Counted from the stretch's first letter, positions 1 through 6,219 are shown. The stretch: 7,347 nucleotides of DNA from a candidate division CSSED10-310 bacterium (GCA_016932295.1 JAFGDC010000017.1:1-7347), one strand, 5' to 3'. Numbers and translations are program-made. Notes: a model not told the origin generated them from the sequence alone.

Positions 1-11
1 GGACCAAGGCA

Positions 12-1349
12 GTGCCTGGAAATTTGCCTGGTAATCTGCTGGTCATCACTATCGACACCTTGCGAGCGGATGGGTTGGGTTGCTACGGAGGCGCGGCCGT
101 GCGGACGCCGTGGCTGGACGCCCTGGCCCGTGATTCCTGGCAGATCACACAGGCGTACGCCGCCGTCCCCATCACCAATCCATCACATTGTTCCATTTTC
201 ACCGGACTCAATCCCGCCAATCATGGTGCGGTGAATTTCGGCTTCCGCCTGCGGGAAAACGCGCCATGCCTGCCTGGAAGCCTGCGTGACAAAGGCTGTG
301 CCACTGCTGCCTTTATCTCCGGGTTTTCGCTGGTGGCCCGGATCTCGGGATTGGAACGTCATTTCGATGTGTACGACGACCAGTGGGGCGGGTCGGCGCG
401 GCTTACCGATCGCCCGGCCGATGCGACTACCGACAATGCGTTGCGATGGCTTGACTGCATCGATGGGCCGTTCGCCCTTTGGGTACATTTTTTCGACCCG
501 CACAAGCCCTATGAGCCGCCGGTCAATTACGGGCGCATGTATCAAAAGGAGTACACCGGTCCCGCCGCGCCGGCGGCAATGACGCTGTTACGGGCGCAGA
601 ATGATCCCGGACCGCACCCGGTCGAGCCGCTGGCGGCACTTGACAGGCACGGAGCCGGACAAGGACAGGTGACCGCCGCTGAACTGGAGGAAAACATCAA
701 CCTCTACAGAGGAGAGATCAGTTTCGCCGATGCGCAGGTTGGCAGAATCATGGTGTACTTGGCCGGGAAGGATTTGCTCGATTCAACGGTTATCGTGGTA
801 ACTTCGGATCATGGTGAGAGTTTCGGACACGGGTACTACTTCCGGCATATCGATCGGGTGTACGATTCGCTGTTGCATGTGCCGATGCTGATCAAGGTGC
901 CAGGCGAGGCTGCCGGGTTGGTGGCGGGGGATATGCCGCACATCGATCTCGCACCCACGATAGCTCGTCTCATGGGCATCGACACGTATCTCGCCGACGG
1001 CGATGCCAGGGTGGATGAACTGCGCCACGGGCGGTTGGCGCCGGGACGGGCGCTGTTCGCCCAAACCGCCGGTCGCGATGTGGACTGGTCGCGTGGTGAT
1101 ATCGCCAGTGTCCGGCAGGATGACTGGAAGCTCATCACGTACGTTGACAGGGGTGAAGCGGAATTGTTCGATCTGCGCACCGATCCGGGGGAACTGGACA
1201 ATCGTGTTGAAAGAGACATGGTCATGGCGCGCCGCATGGAAGACCTGATCGAAGATTGGACCATCGATCATAATGCCGCAACGCCGGTGGGAATGGTGCT
1301 CGATGCGCCTGATCAGGAGCGTCTGCGTGCCTTGGGTTACTTGCAGTGA
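12..1349 (+). CDS. Sulfatase-like hydrolase/phosphotransferase, alkaline phosphatase superfamily; Thr at the formylglycine position; possibly 5'-incomplete
   Basis: The visible 445 residues match the sulfatase fold. An N-terminal metal-site strand ITIDTLRADGLGCYG covers about residues 12-26 (Asp15, Asp20). The active-site loop ITNPSH covers 54-59, followed by FTGLNPANHG. WVHFFDPHKPY covers 157-167, and the second metal motif TSDHGESFGHG covers 264-274 (Asp266, His267). The end LRALGYLQ is typical of one bacterial sulfatase-like subfamily. In classical sulfatases the loop is C/S-x-P-S-R, and the Cys or Ser becomes formylglycine. Here that position is Thr55 and the Arg is His59, so ordinary formylglycine chemistry is not expected. 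Thr serves as nucleophile in other superfamily branches such as nucleotide pyrophosphatases and phosphoethanolamine transferases, so a phosphoester or phosphotransfer role is possible. The substrate is unknown. The GTG at 12 is the first start codon seen, but the frame is open to the left edge and the ribosome site is poor, so the true start may lie upstream. No signal peptide or membrane segment is visible. The next gene follows after 29 bases. Confidence 0.85.
   Translation: MPGNLPGNLLVITIDTLRADGLGCYGGAAVRTPWLDALARDSWQITQAYAAVPITNPSHCSIFTGLNPANHGAVNFGFRLRENAPCLPGSLRDKGCATAAFISGFSLVARISGLERHFDVYDDQWGGSARLTDRPADATTDNALRWLDCIDGPFALWVHFFDPHKPYEPPVNYGRMYQKEYTGPAAPAAMTLLRAQNDPGPHPVEPLAALDRHGAGQGQVTAAELEENINLYRGEISFADAQVGRIMVYLAGKDLLDSTVIVVTSDHGESFGHGYYFRHIDRVYDSLLHVPMLIKVPGEAAGLVAGDMPHIDLAPTIARLMGIDTYLADGDARVDELRHGRLAPGRALFAQTAGRDVDWSRGDIASVRQDDWKLITYVDRGEAELFDLRTDPGELDNRVERDMVMARRMEDLIEDWTIDHNAATPVGMVLDAPDQERLRALGYLQ
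15..38 (+). repeat. Two-copy 12-bp tandem repeat encoding PGNL-PGNL
   Basis: Bases 15-26 and 27-38 match at 10 of 12 positions. They encode PGNL twice, just after the assumed GTG start of the sulfatase-like gene. The repeat may continue left of the window. It could be a local duplication at the edge of the conserved domain, or chance. Confidence 0.5.
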
Positions 1350-1378
1350 CGTTGGAAATAAGGTGACAGTGGTGGTTC

Positions 1379-2089
1379 ATGTCGGGAGATGAGTACCTGT
1401 GTGCAGTGATGGATGCGTATGTCCGGCGGCGGAGCGGAGCACTCTGGGTGGCGCCGAAGGATGTGGTGACAGCGGTTGATTGGGAGGTACTCGGTATCCC
1501 TCTGCATGTCGCGTTGCGAGGCATAAAGGAGGCGTTTGAGGGCACCAGGGGACCGGATGGCCTGCCGGTGGTGGATGTGCGTTCGCTGAGCTACTGCTGG
1601 CCCGCGGTCCACAAGGAATGGCGGGAGTGGCGCCGGAGCCGGACAGGCATGGAATCCATGGCTGAGGGGGAAGAGAGTGACGAACCGGGCTGTGGAGAGG
1701 AGCTGGCGGAATTGTTGAAAAAGGTGCCGGAGGTCTTGACGGCCAGCTTGTCGGAAGAAGTCCCCGAGGTGGTTCGAGAGCGAATATCTGACGCGGTCAG
1801 GGGGGGCATCGATCGAATACTTGAACGTGTGGCGAATGGTAAGATTGCGGATGAAGAGCAATTGGCCGGCATCCTGAAACGACTGGATAATCAACTGGTC
1901 AAGCTGCTCATGGCGGGATTGAATCGCGAGGCGTTGGATGAAGTTGCGGCGGAGGGTGCCAGGCAGTTGTCTCATTTCGGCATCCAGGGAGCTGGTCCGG
2001 CGTATTCGCGTGCGTTCAGAAACCTGGTGAAGGGACTGGTGCGCAGGAAGTACGGATTGAGCGCCATTGGTTCCTGTGGTATCGTCTGA
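1379..2089 (+). CDS. Uncharacterised helical protein, possible DnaD-like partner of the downstream helicase loader
   Basis: I do not recognise this 236-residue protein as a named family. It has no signal peptide or membrane segment, so it is probably cytoplasmic. The N-terminal third (about 1-80) contains WEVLGIPLHVALRGIKEAFE at 35-54 and SLSYCWPAVHKEW further on. The first pattern (Trp, then Gly-Ile/Phe, then spaced hydrophobics and Ile) loosely resembles the C-terminal helices of DnaD-type primosome proteins. A Glu-rich linker follows at about 85-110. Residues about 108-190 are predicted helical, with VPEV at 116-119 and again at 128-131. The C-terminus is basic. The ATG at 1379 is the first start after an in-frame stop at 1364-1366. 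A purine-rich AAGGTGA at 1360-1366 lies 12 bases upstream, longer than ideal. It lies 29 bases after the sulfatase-like gene and 67 before the DnaC-like gene. The functional suggestion rests on that neighbour plus the weak motif. The reading frame itself is well supported. Confidence 0.75.
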   Translation: MSGDEYLCAVMDAYVRRRSGALWVAPKDVVTAVDWEVLGIPLHVALRGIKEAFEGTRGPDGLPVVDVRSLSYCWPAVHKEWREWRRSRTGMESMAEGEESDEPGCGEELAELLKKVPEVLTASLSEEVPEVVRERISDAVRGGIDRILERVANGKIADEEQLAGILKRLDNQLVKLLMAGLNREALDEVAAEGARQLSHFGIQGAGPAYSRAFRNLVKGLVRRKYGLSAIGSCGIV

Positions 2090-2111
2090 ATGATTGGATT
2101 TTCGTTGCCGG

Positions 2112-2126
2112 CCGATCCGGGATCGG
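2112..2126 (+). other. Short GC-rich hairpin in the leader of the DnaC-like gene
   Basis: CCGATC at 2112-2117 pairs perfectly with GATCGG at 2121-2126 across a CGG loop. It sits in the 67-base gap, about 18 bases upstream of the ribosome-binding site. There is no T-run after it, so it is not a standard intrinsic terminator. It could affect translation or mRNA stability, or be incidental. Confidence 0.3.
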
Positions 2127-2144
2127 TGGCGAGTCTGGTTCTGC

Positions 2145-2150
2145 GAGGTG
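2145..2150 (+). promoter_or_regulatory. Ribosome-binding site of the DnaC-like gene
   Basis: GAGGTG lies 6 bases upstream of the ATG at 2157. This decides the start against an in-frame TTG at 2094, which would add 21 residues and has no such site. The conserved Cys cluster also begins just after the ATG. Confidence 0.7.
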
Positions 2151-2156
2151 GCCGTT

Positions 2157-2906
2157 ATGAGCACCTGCCTGGAATGTCAAGGTACGGGATGGCGCATTGT
2201 CAATCGGGACGGGCATGAATACGCGGTTCGCTGTAACTGCTTCTACCGAGATATGTCCGGCCGGCTCTTTCAGGAAGCCGGTATCCCGCAGAGGTACTTC
2301 GACTGTACCATAGCCAGTTTTCAGACCGATATCGGCGGTGCCAATCCGTCCGCCAAAGCGGCGCAGGAATCAGCCTGGCAGTTTATCAAGGATTTTCCCG
2401 GACAGGGTGCCGGATTGCTCTTCATGGGGCCTTGTGGCGTAGGCAAGACGCACCTGGCGGTGGGGATTCTCAAGTACCTGATGGACACCTATCACACCAG
2501 TTGTCTGTTCTATGATTTCCGGCAGTTGCTGCAGGATATCCGGTCAACTTACAATGCCAATTCATCGCTGAGCGAGAGTGAGATCTTCGACCGGATAAGC
2601 AAGGCAAAGGTCCTATTGCTCGATGAACTGGGCGCTGAGAAACTTTCCGGGTGGTTGCTCGACACATTGACCTACCTGATCAACTTTCGTTACAACAACA
2701 AACAGATCATGATCATCACCACCAATTACCTGGACAACGCCGTTCGGGAGGGCGACGAATTGCTACAGGACAGGATCGGAAACCGGCTCAGATCGAGGTT
2801 GTACGAGATGTGTCAGACCGTCGTCATGGGTGGTCAGGACTATCGAAAAGCCGGCTCGGACAAGCTTTCAAACAAGATTCGCAAGGCATTCGGGAGGCGC
2901 TCTTGA
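2157..2906 (+). CDS. DnaC/DnaI-type AAA+ ATPase (putative helicase loader) with N-terminal Cys4 cluster
   Basis: This 249-residue ATPase belongs to the DnaC/DnaI/IstB group, whose cellular members load the replicative helicase DnaB onto DNA. Cys4, Cys7, Cys26 and Cys28 (CLECQGTGW, then RCNC) form a likely zinc-binding N-terminus, as in the DnaI type. A linker with GIPQRYFDCTIASF follows. Walker A is GPCGVGKTH at 91-99 (Lys97). Walker B is VLLLDELG at 152-159 (Asp156, Glu157). The sensor 1 element is TTNY at 188-191. The arginine-rich element DRIGNRLRSRLYEMC at 205-219 is a hallmark of this group. All ATPase motifs are intact and the length is typical. IstB is less likely because no istA transposase or inverted repeats flank it. 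The upstream gene may encode a primosome partner. The stop overlaps the TTG of the LapA-domain gene, which suggests translational coupling. Its actual role in replication is inferred from family membership. Confidence 0.9.
   Translation: MSTCLECQGTGWRIVNRDGHEYAVRCNCFYRDMSGRLFQEAGIPQRYFDCTIASFQTDIGGANPSAKAAQESAWQFIKDFPGQGAGLLFMGPCGVGKTHLAVGILKYLMDTYHTSCLFYDFRQLLQDIRSTYNANSSLSESEIFDRISKAKVLLLDELGAEKLSGWLLDTLTYLINFRYNNKQIMIITTNYLDNAVREGDELLQDRIGNRLRSRLYEMCQTVVMGGQDYRKAGSDKLSNKIRKAFGRRS
2892..2897 (+). promoter_or_regulatory. Ribosome-binding site for the TTG start of the LapA-domain gene
   Basis: GGGAGG lies 5 bases before the TTG at 2903, inside the end of the DnaC-like gene. The TTG overlaps the upstream TGA as TTGA at 2903-2906. 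This strong site supports a TTG start at the point where the hydrophobic LapA-type N-terminus begins. Confidence 0.7.
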
Positions 2907-3343
2907 AACATGTCAAGCTGTTATTGGTATTGATTCTCTTCACCATCCTGGTGATCTTCGCCGTGTCCAACAACAACGGCGTGGCGGTCCATTTCTGGAA
3001 GACCCCGGTCCTGGGATACCATGCTTCCGAACCCACCGAGGAACCCGGCAGGTTGCCGTCGGTACCGGCGGAGAGACTCCCGCGCACTCTGCCACTGTTC
3101 CTTTGGGTCTTCCTCACCTTCGGCGTGGGATACCTGGTCTGCTGGATTATCGGCTTCTTCGAGCTGCGCAAGCTGAAAAGAAGATTGCGGATGACCATCA
3201 AGGAAAAGGATATGTTGGCCAGTGAACTGGAGGAGTTGCGAGCGAAGCCGGTGATGAAGGAACCGGCGGAGGAACATCCGGACGATCGAGGCGGTATGGT
3301 TGAAGGCGCTGGAGGGCAGGATTCACGACAGGAGACAGCGTAA
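2903..3343 (+). CDS. LapA-domain (DUF1049) inner-membrane protein
   Basis: The 146-residue product has the LapA layout. A short N-terminal KHVK is followed by a membrane helix at about 4-21 ending AVSNNNGVAVHFW. A second helix covers about 63-86 (LPLFLWVFLTFGVGYLVCWI). A basic ELRKLKRRLR stretch comes next, then a charged helix, probably coiled coil, at about 87-115. The acidic, polar tail is probably disordered. In E. coli, LapA works with LapB to control LPS synthesis through LpxC stability, but the domain is widespread and many members are unstudied. The loop between the helices (about 33-62) is Pro- and Glu-rich and longer than in compact LapA proteins. The start is TTG, chosen from the ribosome site and because the frame further upstream only shadows the DnaC-like gene. 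No LapB-like gene is visible. The position three genes from the LPS exporter supports an envelope role; the symbol is withheld because orthology is unproven. Confidence 0.8.
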   Translation: MKHVKLLLVLILFTILVIFAVSNNNGVAVHFWKTPVLGYHASEPTEEPGRLPSVPAERLPRTLPLFLWVFLTFGVGYLVCWIIGFFELRKLKRRLRMTIKEKDMLASELEELRAKPVMKEPAEEHPDDRGGMVEGAGGQDSRQETA

Positions 3344-3359
3344 GACGTCGCGCCCGGAG

Positions 3360-3800
3360 ATGAAGGTAGACGTAAGATTCCTGATACGGCGATACTTGGT
3401 GTTGATGGGTATCACACTGTTGTTGACACCGGTGGTGATGGTGGTGTTGTATTCGGCGGCGTTCCTGCTGTTTCCATCCAGCATGATGTCCTTCGTGGCG
3501 GATTGGGTGGGAACTGAGATTGCGCTGCAGGTGGATGGTTATGATCAGAGCCAGAAGGCCGCCGTCAAGGATGACATTGTTCGCTTCCTGCACGCCGTCT
3601 ACGAAGACAGGATAGATCGAGAGCAGTTTTTTCCCGTGATGGAAATGATGATGCATTCGACCGCCGACCGTGTGTTCGATGCCGATGAAACAAGTCAATT
3701 GATCGAGCGTATCCGCGGGCTTGTGCCGCCTGAAGAGGGTGCTGAGATGGATCATGCGGCACCGGCGGACAAGGCGGCTTCTATCGGGGCGCATCCTTGA
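3360..3800 (+). CDS. Uncharacterised single-pass membrane protein upstream of lptFG
   Basis: I do not recognise this 146-residue protein. It has a short basic N-terminus (KVDVRFLIRRY), one strongly hydrophobic segment at about 13-38, and then a soluble, mainly helical region at about 45-118 with many Asp, Glu and Met residues (for example FFPVMEMMMHSTADRVFD). The Ala/Pro-rich tail is probably disordered. This suggests an anchored protein with one globular domain; its side of the membrane cannot be told safely. The ATG at 3360 was chosen because it places the membrane segment near the N-terminus, but GGAG abuts it with no spacing. An in-frame TTG at 3300, with GAGG 8 bases upstream, would overlap the LapA-domain gene by 44 bases and add 20 polar residues. 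The gene begins 16 bases after the LapA-domain gene and ends 76 before lptFG, so an accessory role in LPS transport or envelope control is a context-only guess. Confidence 0.65.
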   Translation: MKVDVRFLIRRYLVLMGITLLLTPVVMVVLYSAAFLLFPSSMMSFVADWVGTEIALQVDGYDQSQKAAVKDDIVRFLHAVYEDRIDREQFFPVMEMMMHSTADRVFDADETSQLIERIRGLVPPEEGAEMDHAAPADKAASIGAHP

Positions 3801-3823
3801 GAAAACCCTGTTTCGGGCAGCTC

Positions 3824-3841
3824 TGCCGGTGTCTGCCGGCA
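3824..3841 (+). other. Small inverted repeat upstream of lptFG
   Basis: TGCCGG at 3824-3829 pairs with CCGGCA at 3836-3841 around a 6-base loop, within the 76-base gap before lptFG. It contains a near-direct repeat of TCTGCCGG. No T-run follows. It may be a leader structure or may reflect GC-rich composition. Confidence 0.25.
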
Positions 3842-3876
3842 CCTGCGGCCGTGTTCCTGAAGGCGGCGGTCCTGCC

Positions 3877-6195
3877 ATGAAGATCATCTCGCGTTATCTC
3901 CTCAAGGAATTACTTGCGCCGTTCACCATGGGGTTGTTCACCTTCACGTTCGTCATGCTCACCAATGCCATCATCAGGCTGATGGACCTCCTCATCACCA
4001 AGGGAGTCGGTATCGATCGAATAGCCTGGCTGTTTTTGCTCAGCATACCGCACATCCTCGTCCTTACTATCCCCATGTCGGTGCTGCTGGCGATCCTTGT
4101 TGCATTCGGACGGTTGTCCCACGACAGCGAAATCACCGCGATGAAGGCGAGCGGCATCAGCGTGATGCAGATGATGAAACCGGTCATGTTGTTTGCATTC
4201 GCCGCCTGGATTCTCACGTCCGTCCTGTTCATCGTGATCCTGCCAGAGACCAATTCAGCCTTACGGCAGTTGCGGTTCGACATCATCAGGACACGTAGCA
4301 ACCTGGCCATCAAAACCCATGTGTTCAATGACGATTTCGATGATCTCGTGCTGTACGTGGAAGATGTGGAGCGCGCCACCGGACGCATGAAGAACGTCTT
4401 TATCTCGAGCCTGCTCAACAAGGAAGAGCCGGAGATCATCATCGCCAAGAGCGCCATCAAGCTTCCACTGCCCGGTCAGGAGCGGATGATACTGCGGCTC
4501 GAGGATGGATTCATACACAGTATTCCCAATAACAATCCCAGTAAGTATTCCATCAATCCTTTCAAGACCTATGACATCTCGCTGGATATGTTGCTGCTGA
4601 AAGGGAGTAGTGTCAACAAGGGTGATCGGGAGCTGACCATCCGTGAACTGCTGGAGAAGGCCGCGGCGCGAGAACAGGACGGAAGGAACGCCGGTCCGCA
4701 GTGGGTGGAGATCCAGAAAAAGTTCTCCATCCCTTTCGCCTGTTTCGTTTTCGCGTTGTTGGGCGTGCCGCTCGGCATCACCTCCCGCCGCAGCGGTAAA
4801 TCGGTGGGATTCGCCATCAGCATCGGCTTGTTCATCGTGTATTACATCTTTTTAGCCGGCGGTGAAGGACTGGGTGATGAAGGCACGGTACCCGCCTGGC
4901 TGGCCATGTGGGCGCCGAACCTGATTCTGAGCGTGATTGGATGCTATTTGTTGTTCAAGATCCATTTCGAACTGCCCTTCAAGCTGTGGGGAGCGATCGG
5001 ACACACTGTAAGTGAAAGCGTGCTGATTCTCCACGGGTATATGAAAGCCGGCCGCCGCCATCGGAACGAAGGCCTGCGCCATCTCGAGGGCGGCCACCGG
5101 CGGTTCCAATGGCGGTTGGGCAGGATCCTCGATCGTTACGTCGTTGGTGAGTTTCTCCGTACGTTCCTTCTGATCATGGTTTCAATAATCGCATTGAGTT
5201 TCATAGTGCATTTGTTCGAGAAGATCGATGATCTTGTGGAGCTTGATGCCACGGTCATGGACAGTGCCCTTGCCATCCTCTACCGGGTCCCCTTCTTCAT
5301 GTCCATCGCCATTCATTTTTCCGTGCTGGCGGCAACTCTCATCGCCATTGGCAAGTTGTCCAGGAACAGCGAATTGACCGCCATGATGGCCAGCGGGATC
5401 AGCTACCCCCGGCTGACCGCGCCGATCCTTTTCGTCGCGCTGCTGATCAGTGGTTTTTCCTACGTATGGAGTGAGCGGGTTATCCCCGTCTGCACCAAAC
5501 AGGCGGAACTCCAGTGGAACATCATCAGGCAGCGGGAGAATATCCCATTCATCTACAATCGGCGTTGGTTCAGAGGCGACAAGAACTCAATCTTCTTCTT
5601 CAATTCCTTCGATGCTAAGAAACAGATCATGTATGGCGTGTCGTATTTCAGGTTTGATGACGACGGGTTGCTGCGTGAACGAGTGGAAGCGAATCAACTG
5701 GATTGGGATACGGATTCCTGGTGGTACGTTTCAGCACGTATTCTGAACTTCGATGAGGAAGGACGGCTGGCGGGCGATGGGACTTTTGAACGGAAACGCA
5801 GCGATATCCAGGAAAGTCCCCAGACCTTCACGCGGGACTATAAGGAGTCTGAGGAGATGAACCGCGCCGAGCTGCGGCAGTATATCAAGCAGCTCAGGCA
5901 GTTGGGATTCGACACCACCGAGTACGTCGTGGATCTCAATACCAAGCTCTCCCTGCCGTTGCTCAGCCTGGTGATGGCGGTCATCGCCGTGCCGTTCGCA
6001 TATCAGAGCAGTCGATCCGGCGGTTTGATGGGGATCGGAATAAGCCTCTTCATCGGGGTGGTGTATTTCATCGTGTTTCAGGTGGGAGTGGGTCTGGGTC
6101 ACGGTGGCAAACTTCCGCCTTTGCTGGCGGCCTGGGTGGCCAACGCGCTCTTCTTCTTCTCGGGGACCTACCTTATGCTGTCCACCAGGCGCTGA
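3877..6195 (+). CDS. lptFG: Fused LptF-LptG LPS export permease
   Basis: LptF and LptG are normally two proteins that form, with the LptB ATPase dimer, the inner-membrane machine that extracts LPS and passes it to LptC/LptA. Here both are in one 772-residue chain. The LptF-like half (about 1-365) starts MKIISRYLLKELLAPF. It has membrane helices near 12-34, 53-76 and 97-120, a periplasmic beta region to about 275, and helices near 283-302, 310-328 and 341-363. The LptG-like half starts at RILDRYVVGEFLRTF (416 onward) and repeats the plan to the end. Each half has the coupling-helix motif: GRLSHDSEITAM at 78-89 and GKLSRNSELTAM at 492-503. Glu85 and Glu499 probably match the conserved Glu of E. 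coli LptF and LptG that contacts LptB. A basic cytoplasmic linker (about 366-415, with GRRHRNEGLRHLEGGHRR) joins them. The reading frame is open upstream to 3721, but the ATG at 3877 gives the canonical LptF N-terminus. GAAGG at 3859-3863 is a weak, distant ribosome site. LptA, LptB and LptC are not in the window. Confidence 0.92.
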   Translation: MKIISRYLLKELLAPFTMGLFTFTFVMLTNAIIRLMDLLITKGVGIDRIAWLFLLSIPHILVLTIPMSVLLAILVAFGRLSHDSEITAMKASGISVMQMMKPVMLFAFAAWILTSVLFIVILPETNSALRQLRFDIIRTRSNLAIKTHVFNDDFDDLVLYVEDVERATGRMKNVFISSLLNKEEPEIIIAKSAIKLPLPGQERMILRLEDGFIHSIPNNNPSKYSINPFKTYDISLDMLLLKGSSVNKGDRELTIRELLEKAAAREQDGRNAGPQWVEIQKKFSIPFACFVFALLGVPLGITSRRSGKSVGFAISIGLFIVYYIFLAGGEGLGDEGTVPAWLAMWAPNLILSVIGCYLLFKIHFELPFKLWGAIGHTVSESVLILHGYMKAGRRHRNEGLRHLEGGHRRFQWRLGRILDRYVVGEFLRTFLLIMVSIIALSFIVHLFEKIDDLVELDATVMDSALAILYRVPFFMSIAIHFSVLAATLIAIGKLSRNSELTAMMASGISYPRLTAPILFVALLISGFSYVWSERVIPVCTKQAELQWNIIRQRENIPFIYNRRWFRGDKNSIFFFNSFDAKKQIMYGVSYFRFDDDGLLRERVEANQLDWDTDSWWYVSARILNFDEEGRLAGDGTFERKRSDIQESPQTFTRDYKESEEMNRAELRQYIKQLRQLGFDTTEYVVDLNTKLSLPLLSLVMAVIAVPFAYQSSRSGGLMGIGISLFIGVVYFIVFQVGVGLGHGGKLPPLLAAWVANALFFFSGTYLMLSTRR

Positions 6196-6205
6196 CCGGC
6201 GGCGG

Positions 6206-6215
6206 ACTCCGGAGT
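6206..6215. other. Perfect 10-bp palindrome between convergent genes
   Basis: ACTCCGGAGT is a perfect palindrome in the 24-base gap between the stops of lptFG and the penicillin-binding protein gene. With no loop and no T-run on either strand it is not a convincing intrinsic terminator. It could be a weak bidirectional stop or chance. Confidence 0.25.
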
Positions 6216-6219
6216 AGCC

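Noticed and set aside
189..191. Cys60 just after the PSH motif as a possible formylglycine site
   Set aside because: It is five residues past the catalytic position, and the following residues (SIFT) do not fit C-x-P-x-R.
1337..2164. Long minus-strand open frame (275 codons) opposite the unknown gene
   Set aside because: Its protein is low-complexity in Arg, His, Ser and Gln without domains, and it overlaps the whole plus-strand gene, which has better start context and neighbours. It is a GC-rich shadow frame.
2651..2902. Upstream extension of the LapA-domain frame
   Set aside because: The frame is open, but the extension lies inside the DnaC-like gene and reads as its shadow. The strong GGGAGG site and the membrane helix place the start at TTG 2903.
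2157..2906. IstB transposition helper, meaning an IS21-type element
   Set aside because: The upstream protein lacks integrase or helix-turn-helix features of IstA, no terminal inverted repeats were seen, and the gene is tightly packed with envelope genes.
3721..3876. Upstream extension of the lptFG frame
   Set aside because: The 52 extra residues overlap the end of the preceding gene and are Arg-rich without similarity to LptF. The ATG at 3877 gives the canonical N-terminus.
3198..3887. Minus-strand open frame (229 codons) opposite the small membrane protein gene
   Set aside because: It is His/Arg/Pro-rich (runs of His from reversed Val/Met codons), has no recognisable domain, and overlaps two plausible plus-strand genes.
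1808..4024. Shared 12-mer ATCGATCGAATA near 1808 and near 4013
   Set aside because: Both copies lie inside coding frames and encode the same short GIDRI stretch. Two copies over 2 kb, with no symmetry to gene borders, look coincidental.
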